Shown: positions 40,359 through 52,268, counted from the stretch's first letter. The stretch is DNA of 64,000 nucleotides from Lasioglossum baleicum (GCF_051020765.1 NC_134929.1:5234786-5298785); one strand, 5' to 3'. Made by a program: numbers and translations. The notes: generated from the sequence alone by a model not told the origin.

Positions 40359-40363
40359 CGCCG

Positions 40364-41975
40364 CACAGTGGTTCCAAATCCCCAAAAGCTGGCCAAAACC
40401 CCTAAACGTACTTCAATTTTTCCAAAAATTGGTATCCCATGGTTTTCGGGTCCGCTGAGTACAAATCTGGACTCAATATTCGAAAAAACAAAATGGCGGA
40501 TGCAATATGGCGAACGCATACGTTAAAAAATTGTTATTTCTGTTCAAAAATTGGCATTCCGAGGTGTATCGTATGTATTGCGACCACAAAGCACAAGAAG
40601 ATGCTCGGAAACTTATTTGAGTTGCATTCGATAATGCATCATCTGAAAAATTTGCCCGAATATCTGCTGTCTTTCTTCGCTTTGATCTTTCGCTGGAGGT
40701 TTGAAATTCTAAAGAAGGACGGCCAATGATGTTCGCATGATTGTCGCTGTCTGCAGGTATACGGAATGCAACAGATACATTAAGCCACGTAGCAAACTTT
40801 CTAAAAAAGAAATCTTCCGTTCTCTTTACACTTTGCCATTTTGTCTTAATTTTAGAAATTAAAATCCCTAATGCGGTCTTTGTTTCATGATTTACATCAA
40901 TTAATTTCCCGTGCTGTTCGCATATCTGATTCTGAAGGTGTTCAGATGTTATAGTAATATCACTATTCAAATAACACTTAATTATTTGAAAAATCTGTTT
41001 TCTCGTCAATCGGATTTCGTTATCACGAGACCCTGAAAGTAAATAATAGAAATCAATATTTGGAACATTTTGTCTAAGAATTAATTAAAAAGTTAATTAA
41101 TTGCTTCTATAAATTAATTTACTTAGACCTGTCTGTCCCTTAAAGAGAGCTTCCTCTCTAGCTCTCTTATTAAAACGTTTATATCTCGGTAACAAATTAA
41201 CGCAAAATAATGTTATTATATTGTTTTGAAATTGTCTGAATGTCAGCTATAAGAATATATGAAAAAAATAACCCTTTTTTTCAAAAATTGACCCGTGACC
41301 TTCGCAGGACGTTTCAAGGTCACTAATAAGTCAAACGCATACCATCGTCAAATGTGTTCCTTCAGACCGTAAAATTTTTATTTGAAACATTTTTTAGTAT
41401 CATTCATACTTTCCGAGATATTTTGGTGAAAGCTAATAAAATGCTTACACTGAGTTAAATAAAATGGTGGTACGTGAGAAATGGCAGTACTCGGCAGTTA
41501 AGATTTTAGATTTTGCAAGATAATAGTATAATCTAAGACCCTATGTAAGTTATTTGCTTGAGGTGTGTGGAGGTTTTAACTTATCACTACATCTTTAAAA
41601 TATATGCGTCAAATTTTACGTTCCCCTTCCGTGTAACTGTTAACCGGTTAACATTAACAATTCAGCACTAAAAACGATTGAACTTACCTCCACAAACTGT
41701 ATCCATTATGTAGTATAAAAATCAGTAGCTTCCAATATAACTTATACACTTTGCACTTATATTTCGTACGTACGCTCACGCGCGTGAAAAATGCCTGTCT
41801 AACGAAAGCGAAGTTTCGACTACGACTGCAACTCAGGTAAAAAAATGCAAGCATTTTCCCGTTTACCCCACTACGGAGTCATTATTAGAGTACCCATCCC
41901 AATGGGTAAAAACGTCCTAGCTCATAATTCATTTTTGGGGTTTTGGCCAGCTTTTGGGCGTTTGGAACCACTGTG
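40364..41975 (-). mobile_element. Transib element 2 (1.6 kb, deleted)
   Basis: It begins CACAGTGGTTCCAAA and ends TTTGGAACCACTGTG. The inverted repeats extend ~45 bases with few mismatches (GCTGGCCAAAACCCC on both ends). It is flanked by CGCCG on both sides (40359-40363 and 41976-41980), the CGNCG target duplication typical of Transib. It keeps only the 5' part of the transposase gene, on the minus strand. The right-hand CGCCG is at the same time the left-hand duplication of the next element. Confidence 0.9.
40480..41706 (-). pseudogene. Transib transposase N-terminal part with one intron
   Basis: Minus strand: a first exon ATG at 41706-41688, intron 41687-41033 (GTAAGT...TTTCAG), then exon 2 from 41032. 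The spliced frame continues into a ~185-residue region that ends with the segment GRPSLEF...SERSKRRKT. This matches the GRPQISF...RTKKRRVEDL segment of the intact transposase at 45201-47204 and GRPRKLF...KTKRRR at 52269. The catalytic domain is deleted. In Transib this N-terminal part precedes the RAG1-like core and probably binds DNA. Confidence 0.7.
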
Positions 41976-42572
41976 CGCCGCACAGTGTCACGAGCCATTG
42001 ACAAAAATCGGAAAAGTCACTGGTTCATATCGATTGAAAACCATGTTCATACTATGTCAAAATGTCCAAATAAATCATTTTTTGAAAAAAAAATTCAAAA
42101 AATCCAGTAGGAAAGTAATTACAAGCGAATCTGTAAACGAAAATTTGGAAGATGAAATAGTACATCAGTTCATAGCGTAACTTGTTTACGTTGTATTATA
42201 AACAAAAGACATTTGTAAGAAATAATATTTTTAGAAAATGATGGGTAAGGGTTGGCTAATTATAATTTATCTTCAAAAATTTTGTAATACTTATGCGCTA
42301 TTTAATAATTAACCTGAAATGAAACCATTAAATTTTATTGGTTCCCTTAATCTTTAGTAGAGGATAAAAAAAAAAGGTGTCAAAACGTGTCGGCGATTTT
42401 TTTGTGTTGTATTGGTAAGATAGTATATTTTGATATCATGTAAGTCTTAATTGCGAAATCTTGCGAAAAACAGAGTTATTTAACAAAATATGTAGCAAGA
42501 ACTGGTCAGCAGCCGAATACGCGCATATCCACTTGTAGAAATATGAGATTCGACTACGGTTATTGAATAAAT

Positions 42573-44387
42573 TGTAACGTCGTACCGACGTCTTGCGTCG
42601 GCCTCCTTCATACGAGCAAATTCTCGCCGTATATACATATATATACATATCCCCGTGAGCGTGAACATAGGGAATCGGAAAAGACGCAATAGCCACCGGT
42701 ACAAGCGGACGCCAGCATGGCAACCGCGAGTACAGGTGTACGTACATCTAAACCGTCGCCTCGTTCAAACAGCGAAAAGTATACATCGACGACAACATAT
42801 TCGTCCGTACCTCGTACGATTTAGACAAAGGACTTCACGGTTCACCGAATCCCTATGGTCCGCGCTCTCATTATAAATAAGACGAAATCGCGCGAATCGC
42901 TCTCTTCTAGTTCAAACTCTCTTCTAGTTCAGACCCGCTTCCAGTTCAGACTCTCTTCTAGTTCACTCTCTTCCAGTTTCGGAATTCTACTAATTCAGTT
43001 CTCTCGCGTCTTCAATCGAATTCAGTTCGACTCAGTCTTTTCTCGCGTTTTCGGACTCTATTTCAGATCGTTCACGATATTCAGGTCGTATTGCTCCTTA
43101 CCATTTACACTATTTCTTTATATATCATTTGGTTCTAAATTGTTATTCGAGTCTGCTCGTAGATTATTATTACGTATTTACAGATATTATTCTGGTTTAT
43201 TGGTCGTACGAGGTTACTCGTAAACTGTCACCGTTATTTTGTTGTACGAGCTTACTCGCATTATCATTTCAAATTTATAATTACTATTTTCGTGCTATCT
43301 TGTTTATGCGATTTTGCTCGCTTTATTATTCACATTTCAATTGTTAATTTTGTGTTATTCGGCTTATACGAGCTTGCTCGCATTACTATTCGTATTGCAA
43401 TTGCTATTTTTGTTAATTTGGCGCTATTTTTGTTTGAACGAGCTTGCTCGCATTATAATTCATATTACAATTGCTATTTCTGTGCTATTTTGTTCATACG
43501 AGCTCGCTCGCTTTATAATTCTTATCACAATTGCTATTTCTGCGCTATTTTGTTCACACGAGCTCGCTCGCTTTATAATTCTTATCACAATTGCTATTTC
43601 TGCGCTATTTTGTTCACACGAGCTCGCTCGCTTTATAATTCTTATCACAATTGCTATTTCTGCGCTACTTTGTTCACACGAGCTCGCTCGCTTTATAATT
43701 CTTATTACAATTGCTATTTCTGCGCTATTTTGTTGCACGAGTTCTGCTCGCAAATCATTACTTTGTATCTATTCTGGTTCATTATACTTTGTTTGTTTAA
43801 ACCTATTACTTCGCAGCTTTATTCAGCAACATCCTGCTCCTCGATATCTTCCACTTCTAAAGTGTCGTTCCCAGTGACCGGTTAAAGTGATCGCGAGTGT
43901 GTGCGTGTGTGCGTGTGCGTCTCCGGGTTGTTCAATTCCGATCGGTCCGTCGATCGATTCCTCACATTCCTCACATTCGTTCCTATAACCCCTAAAATTG
44001 GTGTATCAATCGTGTACGTCTGAGCCCAGAGGGTGCTCGGTACCGAGAGAACACTAATTTCCCTTCGGTCGAGAATCCTGTCACGAATCGAACGCGTTCG
44101 GACGAGTCACACACAACACGCCCACATAGTGACACTCTGATCGCAGGGAGCTGTCACCGTCATCGCGCAGTTCGTCGCTCCGTCGCGACATCCCCGCCGG
44201 ACGACGTCCATTCATTTCCCTCTTCGCCCCTTTTCAACAACGACGAACGCCGGTATCGGGTCCCTGATCAGACGTGGACGTTACGCGCCACGTGGATCTA
44301 AGATCGTCTTAAATAAATTGGTCCGGTTACGTCCCCGCCCCGTCTGGGCGTCGTTTCGTCGGATCATATCCGACGCGGGACGTAACA
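42573..44387 (+). mobile_element. Solo LTR (family Z) nested in Transib element 3
   Basis: It begins TGTAACGTCGTACC and ends GGGACGTAACA, flanked by AAAT (42569-42572 and 44388-44391). A TATA box, TATAAATA, lies at 42872-42879, followed by short CTTCTAGTTCAGACT repeats and a long 60-bp tandem array. No coding sequence or partner LTR is found, so it is a recombination remnant. Confidence 0.88.
43240..43755. repeat. 60-bp tandem array inside LTR Z
   Basis: Four almost identical 60-base units (43501, 43561, 43621, 43681) with more diverged units on the 5' side. Each carries the palindrome CGAGCTCG within ACGAGCTCGCTCGC and an AT-rich remainder. Because 60 is a multiple of 3, several long frames stay open through it on both strands; they are not genes. 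Confidence 0.9.
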
Positions 44388-44391
44388 AAAT

Positions 44392-45200
44392 AAAAGAATT
44401 TTGATATTACATACATTACAGATACGATTAAATAAACAAAAATTAATGTCCTAACAATCATTGACAACTATTAACAAGAAGGTAACACCCTCCGATCTCG
44501 CTGATTTTTTAATATGTTGTCCAGGTCATCACTCCGAATAATGCTGTAAATGTTTTACTCGTCGCTAGTTGTTTATAAAAAAAGTCATTAAAAAAAGTTA
44601 TTAAAAAAGTTAATCTACTTTTTATATATTTTAAAAACACGTTTCACATTTTCTCCTAGGGAGTTAAAGTGTGTAAATTTTCCCGCAATAAAATGAGGGT
44701 ATTTACGAATTCTGATAGCAGGTATAGGAAGGCGAACCTTAGCCTTCTAAGGATTAATTTTTGGTCCTCTGCCTTTCTTTCTTTTTCACAAGTATATTCC
44801 TAACATATAGACAAGGTCTGGAATAAAATTGGGAAAATCCCCGTTCATCCTTCTCCAACGAAAATGCATTTTGGGTACACTGAAGGGGCGACACTTTTTA
44901 CCTGTATAAGAGCAGAAAACACAGAAGCAGATAGTTATCTAGTGCCAGTCAGAGGTACAAAGTCAGTGTCAGTTATTATTGTAAGAAAATGAGTGTCATA
45001 CACGGACTCTATTGTATCGGCGCGTACCGATATGTTGTAATGATACGCACGTGTGATGCGTGTCTAATGTCTTTTGTCTTGATGTATCATAACCTTTCTT
45101 TTATTACATACAATTATAGTGTCATAATAATACGTTGTATTTATTATCCCGAATCTCCTGACAATTATCAATTAAACAGTGTGTAATTTATACAGTCATA
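44392..45200. other. 5' part of Transib element 3, non-coding
   Basis: AT-rich leader of the transposase gene. No introns or separate genes can be defined. Confidence 0.4.
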
Positions 45201-47204
45201 ATGAGTAGTGCAATTGTGATTAAAAATCATGACTTATTGGACGCCTTTCTTTCATGCCAAACGTTTTCAAAGAAGAAGTTGGAAGTAAAAAAACGCATTT
45301 GTTCACTATTGAACATTGACCACCTTTCCGATTCCTCGGAACAAGAATTAGATACAATTGCGAAGAATGTCTGTCTAAACATGTCTGCATATTGGAAACG
45401 CAGTAATCGAAACCGAGTTGTATTAAGGAATCACCATGCAAATTGGTTGCAAAATGAAATAAATATTTCGGGTCTCATAATTGAAGAAGAGGAAATTGTG
45501 TCACCCCAACCGCAGTCAGGACCGAGCTGCAATAGAGGAAGACCACAGATTTCATTCAACGACTCATCATCACGTACGAAGAAAAGACGAGTTGAAGATT
45601 TGGTATCTTCAAGATCATACGATGAATTAAGTTATGCTGCTGCTACGTTGAAGAAAACAACTCCCGAAATTGGACATGTACTTGTAGAGCCTCATCGGCT
45701 ACTTGCATTATATTTCGATTTAAATCTTTCGGTAAGAAAATATCGAACCTTTCGCAAATTTGTGAATACCATCCACCAAAACTACGTACCCAACGCGCAG
45801 AGTTTACATAAAATGATGCAAGAATTTTTACCAACAAAGACTTCAATTAGTGAAACCACTGCAGAAGTTGATCTCCAAGATCTCTTAAACAAAACTGTCG
45901 ATAGTATTTTAAAGCTTATAGACATCAAAGAGCATAACAATATAAAACTTATATGCAAGTGGGGTTTTGATGGCAGTGCAAACCACAGTCTCTATAAGCA
46001 GCCGTTCTCCGAGAATCCATCCAGCACCGACGAATATATGTTTGTAACTGCATTAGTGCCTTTAAAACTTATTGATGCGGGCAATGATATCGAGTTGTGG
46101 AGAAACCCTCGTCCGTCTTCTCCTTTCTTTTGCCGACCGCTGAAATTAATGTATATAAAGGAAAATGCATCATTGGTCATACAACAAAAAGCATTAATCA
46201 ATGATGCTATTAATAATCTTTCTGATTATAAAATTAATCAAAACAATAGAACCATAAATGTAGAATACAAGTTACATTTTACAATGATAGATGGCAGCAT
46301 TACGAATATAATATCAGGCACTAACTCTTCAGCGACATGTTATATCTGTGGAGCAAATCCAAAAGAAATGAATTCTAAAACAGTAATGAAAAAATCAGCA
46401 ACCACGGAACACTATAGTTTTGGATTGTCGACATTGCATTGTTGGATACGATTCTTCGAATGTTTAATACATATCTCGTATCGTCTGCCAATTAAACGTT
46501 GGCAAGTAAAAGGTGCCGAGAATAAACAAACGTTCGAGCACAATAAAAGAAGAATTCAAGAAGAATTTAAGTCACGCTTAGGACTTCATGTCGACAAACC
46601 CAAGCAAGGATTCGGAACAAGCAACGATGGCAATACCGCAAGAAAGTTCTTCAGCAAGTCTACGATTAGTGCGGAAATCACCGGTATCGACAAAAATCTG
46701 ATTGACAATTTTCACATAATTTTAAGTGTACTAGCTTCGTGTAATAAGATTAATCTAGAAAAATTTCGCCTATTACTAAGTAGTACCTACGATTTGTATA
46801 TTAAAAATTACAATTGGTATTATATGCCGGTCACCGTCCATAAAGTATTAATTCACGGATACGAAATAGTAAAATCTTTTGACTTGCCTATAGGTTTTCT
46901 CTCCGAGGAAGCTTTGGAGACAACCCATAAAAATATACGAAGAAATAGATTAGCACATACTCGTAAATCACATAGAATACTAACAATGACAGACTTACTA
47001 AATAGATTATTATTAACATCCGATCCATTGATATCAAGCTGTAGAGAATCTACATCAAATAATAGAAATAAAAACAATGTAGGAATAGAAAAGTATATTG
47101 TACAGGAAACACAGGAAAGATTGACAGAAAATGATAGAATTGATGTAGGTGCGCTTCGTTCACTTTTCGAGTCAAGCCAAGACTCAGATTATGAAGATGA
47201 GTAA
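45201..47204 (+). CDS. Transib (RAG1-like) transposase, 667 residues, intact
   Basis: The N-terminal ~140 residues carry a basic GRPQISF...TKKRRVEDL segment shared with two broken copies here. The core follows RAG1/Transib order: KWGFDGS with candidate catalytic D257, FCRPLKLMYI (compare the CxPL segment of RAG1), MIDGS with candidate D364, a C-x2-C knuckle at CYICG (~382), TSNDGNTARKFF (~472), and an acidic helix SEEALETTHKNIRR with candidate glutamates E568/E569/E572. Transib enzymes cut and paste DNA at CACAGTG ends into CGNCG sites, as seen for the elements around this gene. Assignment rests on these motifs plus the termini; exact DDE residues are inferred. Confidence 0.85.
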   Translation: MSSAIVIKNHDLLDAFLSCQTFSKKKLEVKKRICSLLNIDHLSDSSEQELDTIAKNVCLNMSAYWKRSNRNRVVLRNHHANWLQNEINISGLIIEEEEIVSPQPQSGPSCNRGRPQISFNDSSSRTKKRRVEDLVSSRSYDELSYAAATLKKTTPEIGHVLVEPHRLLALYFDLNLSVRKYRTFRKFVNTIHQNYVPNAQSLHKMMQEFLPTKTSISETTAEVDLQDLLNKTVDSILKLIDIKEHNNIKLICKWGFDGSANHSLYKQPFSENPSSTDEYMFVTALVPLKLIDAGNDIELWRNPRPSSPFFCRPLKLMYIKENASLVIQQKALINDAINNLSDYKINQNNRTINVEYKLHFTMIDGSITNIISGTNSSATCYICGANPKEMNSKTVMKKSATTEHYSFGLSTLHCWIRFFECLIHISYRLPIKRWQVKGAENKQTFEHNKRRIQEEFKSRLGLHVDKPKQGFGTSNDGNTARKFFSKSTISAEITGIDKNLIDNFHIILSVLASCNKINLEKFRLLLSSTYDLYIKNYNWYYMPVTVHKVLIHGYEIVKSFDLPIGFLSEEALETTHKNIRRNRLAHTRKSHRILTMTDLLNRLLLTSDPLISSCRESTSNNRNKNNVGIEKYIVQETQERLTENDRIDVGALRSLFESSQDSDYEDE

Positions 47205-47763
47205 TGCAACTGCACCTGTGACTGTACCATCATGTAATTTTAATTAAATAATTTAAAGGAAAAAGTTACTTTTCTTTATATCTATAATTTCTATTATATT
47301 TATAAATTAATAGTATACTTATATATTAATAATGATACTTAAAAATAGTAAATACTATGTCCTCGTAAACTTTGATTAAGTATGACTACTCATTTGTTTA
47401 TAAAAGCGAATTATGATTAAAGAATGTTTAGACCAGAGCGAATAGTCCTACTTTTAGTCAGTTGCGGCAGGCATAGCAGACAAAGAGTGTATGTGTGTCG
47501 AGGAGGCGAATGTTATAGGAGTTTAAAACGAAGTTTCAGTTTCGGAAGAACTGAACTGAGAATTCATCTACTGAAAACCAGCAATAAAACAAAATTTTGT
47601 TTATAAATATTTTTTTTCAATGTTTAAATAAATTACTATATTTATAATAATATCATGTTCAGATTGCTTTCAATATAAATGAAGAAACCCACTTTGTTTC
47701 ATGTCTCTATCATAAACAGAACAAAAGTTATTGAATTTTGTCCAAAAAACAGGCTTTTCGTGA
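47205..47763. other. 3' part of Transib element 3
   Basis: AT-rich, non-coding, ending in the right inverted repeat. Poly(A) signal-like AATAAA occurs at ~47584 and elsewhere. Confidence 0.4.
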
Positions 47764-47775
47764 CACTGTGCGCCG

Positions 47776-48094
47776 TGGCGAGCGCTCGCCCTGAGTGCGA
47801 ACGAGACCCATGGGCGAGTTCCAATATTTTTGAACGTCGCGCCAATTGCGCGACGCGTATCTGCAGGACCGTAGTCGGGCCCCGAGGGGGGACCCGAAGC
47901 ACCTCTCCCGCCAAGAAATGTAAAAGGACCGGCGTCGGCGACAAATACAACACCGCGAGGAAAGAGGAATCGACGTAGCACAGGAAAATCAACCTGGAGG
48001 CGCCGACGAGGACGGACGATGCCAAGCAAGGAATCTCAGCTGTCTCGCCGTCGCCTCATCCGGAGAGAAACCGGATCGCTGCCGGATTGGCTCA
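47776..48094 (+). mobile_element. LTR Y, middle part
   Basis: GC-rich non-coding sequence between two Transib elements. It shares blocks such as GGAGGCGYCG, TCTCGCC and GGATTGGCT with LTR family X in the same order, consistent with the interrupted LTR that starts at 40275. Confidence 0.4.
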
Positions 48095-48919
48095 CGTCGC
48101 ACAGTGGTAAAATGTCTAATTCTAGCTGGACAAAATTAATTTTTCTCAATTATTGAAAAAAAATTTTATTGAGAAAATATATTATTAGACATACTGAATT
48201 AAATAATTCTAAAAATTATATCTCGTTATTTATATTTTTTATCGATTAACGAATAGTTGAATGTTCCGAAACTGCGGTGTATATTGACAATCTTCAGTAA
48301 GGTAATGAACGGTAACGTAAACACGTCTCATTAAATTAACCCGGCTACGCTTATTGGGTCCATTTGGACCCAAAGCATTCTTTGCGCGCTTATAACTTCC
48401 AAACGGATAGGCCGGCGGGTCTGAAATTTCTTGGCGGAGAATAATTAATTCAAATCTTTCTTCCACTTAAAAAAATATTTAAAATCCTTTTTGAAATAGT
48501 TGTAATAGAAATTGTTACACATAAGACATTTAGGGTCCAAGTGGACCCCTAAAGATTTTTTCTGTAAATTTCCGTTAAAAATTTAAAAAAAACAAGACAG
48601 AGCCTTCTTTACGACGAATAAGGTTTCTCCACAAGGAGAAAAACAAATGATCCCTCCGAAAACAAAAGTTCCCCCCGAAAAACAATTATTAGTAACGTCG
48701 AGAAAAACGACATTCGTTTTCGTGTTCTCGTAGGAAACGAATGTGCGTCGCTAAACGTAGCCGTGGTCGTGTTCACGTCTGATCTTCGCAAACGAACAGT
48801 ATATTTATTTATTATTTCATCAATATATACCCCAAAATCGTGTATAATTATTCCGGACACAGAGCACCGTAATATATTGTGTGACTTGAAGTGACACGAG
48901 TGACAAGTGTTTTTGTACA

Positions 48920-51177
48920 ATGGCGCAACGAAATTTGAGTGGGGCTGAAGTAGAAAGACTTTTGCAATCATGTGATGAAAGTGAAGTAGAGCAGCCTTCC
49001 AATGATGAAGACATATTTTCCGCTGGCAGCGAGGACGGTAATTGTGCATAAAGGGTCCCACCTCACCGATTTTGATATAATTTAAATATGTTGTAAAACT
49101 CAACATTCTGAACAACTTTTTCCTATACATGTAACCGCCGCTCAGCCTTAGTTTTTGAGAGATTTGTGAAAAACTGCAGCTACTACTACATTTAATTTTG
49201 CCTATACGTGCACGCCCGTGCTGTGCGTATGCTTCAGCATGATGCGACCGCTGAAGCATACGCACAGCACGGGTGTGCACGTATAGGCAAAATTAAATGT
49301 AGTAGTAGCTGCAGTTTTTCACAAATCTCTCAAAAACTAAGGCTGAGCGGCGGTTACATGTACAGGAAAAAGTTGTTCAGAATCTTCACCCTGACAACAT
49401 ATTAAAAAATCATCGAAATCGGTGAGGTGGGACCTTTTATGCACAATTACCGCGAAGACGAATATAATCCAGAATACGAAGATTATTCATCCGATTCCGA
49501 CCAGGAGGAACTCCATCAAGTTGAATCCGCAATGGTTTCAAAGAATGGCATTATGTGGAGAGAAAATCCCGCAACTTTTCAATCCGCATATCATCGGCGA
49601 GCAGAAAACGTGTTGACGATGAAACCAGGCATAACACGATATGCAATCTGCAGAATAGATTCAATTCTATCTGCCTTCAAAGCCTTGCTACCAAAAGCCA
49701 TATGTGACATTATTATAAAACATACAAACGAGTACGGAGTTCGGAAGGTGGACAATTGGATAAACTTGGATACGGATAGTTTTGATGGATACATTGGAAT
49801 TTTACTTCTGGCTGGAGTTTTCAAGTAATTTTTATAAAATAATTTTAGTGTGATTTGAGTATTCCTTTCTACAATTGCATATATTGTAGATCAAAAAACG
49901 AGAATATGGAGAGGCTCTTTGATAAAGATCTTGGACGCCCGATTTTTCGTAAAATAATGTCCTTGAACAGATTCAAAATGATTTCAAGTGCTTTACGATT
50001 TGATGAGTATTCAAGTCGACGCCAACAGAGCTCATCAGATAAATTTGCACCCGTACGAGAAATTTGGGACAAATGGTCCAACTCTCTTGCGAATTTTTAC
50101 AATCCGCATGAAAATGTCACCATAGACGAGCAGTTAGTAGCATTTCGAGGACGCTGCAAATTTCGACAATATATGCCATCGAAGCCCGCAAAATATGGCA
50201 TAAAATTCTGGGTGCTGGTTGAATAATCGTCGGGCTATATTTGGAAGATTCAACCCTATCTGGGAAAATCCATATCTGGTGAAGTCGAGAGGCAACAGGG
50301 GAAACGTGTGGTTTTGGATATTGTGCAGGGATTGAAAGGGCATAATGTAACTGTGGATAATTTTTTCACCTCTTACGAATTAGCTCAAGAGTTGCTTCGA
50401 AAAAAAATTACTATTGTTGGGACTCTTAGAAAAAATAAGAGTTGCATTCCTCCGAAGCTTCTGATATACAGAAATGTCCCATTTTATTCTTCGCGTTTTG
50501 CATTTACAAATGACACCACACTGGTCTCATATGTTGGACGAAAAAATAAATGCACAATACTGCTCAGCACGTTTCATCACCAATCAAATGTAGATGAACA
50601 AAATGCGAAGAAATTACCTGAGATCGTAAAATATTATAATCATACAAAAGGTATAGTTTTCTGTGTGTGTGTGTGTGTGTGTCTCCCTCTCTCTTCCTAT
50701 TATATTTTATATTTATTTCTTTTATATTTATCTTATTCTATTATATTTTTAGGTGGAGTGGATGTTGCCGACGAAATGATCTCGGGTTACAGTACAAAAA
50801 GGAAGACAAACCGATGGCCTGTGGTCGTGTTTTCTAATATGTTGGACATATCTGCCTACAATGCTCTAATCCTGTACGATGCAATTGATCCTGAATTTCA
50901 TCAAACGCATAAAAACAGGTTCAGAGCAGAGTTCTTAGCAGAATTAGGACTAAGCCTAGCATCAAATTTGATCAAATCAAATGATAAGGACAAGCGACGA
51001 AGAAGTACTGTGGATAATGCACAACCCTCAAAAAGGTTCAGAGGACGGTGTACTTTTTGCACTCACACCCATAAGAAAGATAACAAATACGATGTATCTT
51101 GTACGAACTGTTCAAAATTTATTTGTAAAGAGCACAGGGCCTCACTCTGTTTTGATTGTGTAAGAGACTCCGAGTAG
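48920..51177 (+). pseudogene. piggyBac transposase with two introns, broken
   Basis: The acidic N terminus starts at ATG 48920 and is interrupted at ~49036-49452 by a palindromic element. It continues from ~49450. Intron 1 is 49825-49889 (GTAATT...TGTAG) and intron 2 is 50651-50752 (GTATAG...TTTAG, with a GT repeat). The catalytic segments read TIDEQLVAFRGRCKFRQYMP, then TVDNFFTSY, then GGVDVADEM, covering the three aspartates of the family. A Cys-rich domain ends the protein (CTFC...CTNC...CFDC). A TAA at 50224-50226 interrupts exon 2 without a frame change. With these two lesions the copy is not expected to be active. Confidence 0.9.
49036..49452. mobile_element. ~417 bp palindromic foldback element inside the piggyBac gene
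   Basis: CGGTAATTGTGCATAAAGG at the left is mirrored by CCTTTTATGCACAATTACCG at the right. The arms (about 200 bases each) stay complementary almost throughout, meeting near 49244 (GCTTCAG...CTGAAGC). The outermost bases may include a target duplication. It interrupts the acidic N-terminal coding region and introduces stops. Confidence 0.88.
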
Positions 51178-51384
51178 GTTCATTACGTATGTAATTTACG
51201 TTTACGAATGTAATTATTATTATGTAATTAATTAGTATGTAATTTAGGTTACTAACAACACACACACAGATAAATACAAAATTTTAAAACTTTTATAGCT
51301 AAACATTAAATAAATGGATATGGGTCCAAATGGACCCAAAACAAATTATTAAGTGCCTTTTTTTTAAAAGCGTAGCCGGGTTAA

Positions 51385-52268
51385 AACTAATAGAGAAAGT
51401 GAATTCTTTTGTTGTGCATTGAAAAATGGAAAGTAAGTACATATGAAACGAATTTATATATTCTCGTTTGGGTTTAAAATTAAAAGGAGGAAATAAATCA
51501 AATAAACCATAATCAAAAGCGTTTGTTTTTACGAATGAGTAAATGAAGTGAGGTTATACTTTGACTCAAGCATGCTCAAGCTGCAATTTTTTTGTATATT
51601 TTATCTATATGAATTACTTAACAATGTCGAAGAAAAATTCGCTGCTACCTCCTGCTACTTACTGAGAAATTTTCAAATTTCAGATACATACGTGTAGGAT
51701 TAAGTGGATTCGAGGTAGAAATCAACTTTGCGTGTCCTATGCTTGACAGGAGTGACCTCTTTATTTGTTCTCAGTAGCTACAAGTTGTCTCGTTGTGCGC
51801 TCGGGCTAGACTGACTTTTTGCCGTCTGTCTTCGATTCTCGGTAGCTGCGATTTTCTTCAAATCGTCCTGATTGGCCGGGCCTGCATTCGCCTTTTTCGG
51901 CCAATCGGATATTTTCTCGGGGACTCTCCTTGCGCCTCCCTTATTCCTTGCGCCCTTGGCGCGCTTTGTCTGAACGCGGGGGCGGTCCCAGAAGTTTGGT
52001 AATGTAACGGAATTTCCTACGGGCCCGCGGTTCATGACGTGTCCGACTATCGCCTACCTGCCTAGCTTCGCGGTCCCTTCGGAATCTCGAGATTTACGGC
52101 ACCCGCACTAACTGTTGGGGCCGAAGGTAACAGGGTCTAACTACCAAAACGTGATATTACAAAGACACTAAAACGCTCGCTAAGACGAGTAACGGCTTTC
52201 TCAAAAACAGCTGTGTGCCAACGGGTTCCATAAATTCGCTCGACCATTTGCACGCCAAATGTTGCTAA
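51385..52268. other. Transib element 4 leader with a GC-rich insert-like block
   Basis: 51385-51770 is AT-rich. 51775-52260 is clearly GC-richer (CGGCCAATC, GCGCCTCCC, GGGCCCGCGG), unlike its surroundings, and may be another inserted LTR-type fragment, but I cannot find its boundaries. No gene. Confidence 0.35.

Larger units (their letters stand above)
41981..47770 (+). mobile_element. Transib element 3 with intact transposase
   Basis: Its ends are CACAGTGTCACGA and TCGTGACACTGTG (13-base perfect inverted repeat, then weaker), flanked by CGCCG (41976-41980 and 47771-47775). It contains a solo LTR at 42573-44387; without it the element is ~4.0 kb. The transposase ORF at 45201-47204 is uninterrupted. 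Its left duplication is shared with element 2. Confidence 0.9.
48340..51380 (+). mobile_element. piggyBac element
   Basis: The ends CCCGGCTACGCTT and AAAGCGTAGCCGGG are inverted repeats, each flanked by TTAA (48336-48339 and 51381-51384), the diagnostic piggyBac duplication. Subterminal palindromes GGGTCCATTTGGACCC (left) and GGGTCCAAATGGACCC (right) lie just inside. It carries a spliced transposase gene broken by a palindromic insertion and one stop. Confidence 0.93.

Noticed and set aside
43292..43885. Two ~190-residue plus-strand frames and a minus-strand frame through the 60-bp array
   Set aside because: The unit length is a multiple of 3, so any stop-free unit stays open in several frames; the peptides are pure repeats inside an LTR.
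48609..49280. 223-residue minus-strand protein
   Set aside because: It runs through the piggyBac N-terminal exon and the palindrome on the wrong strand.
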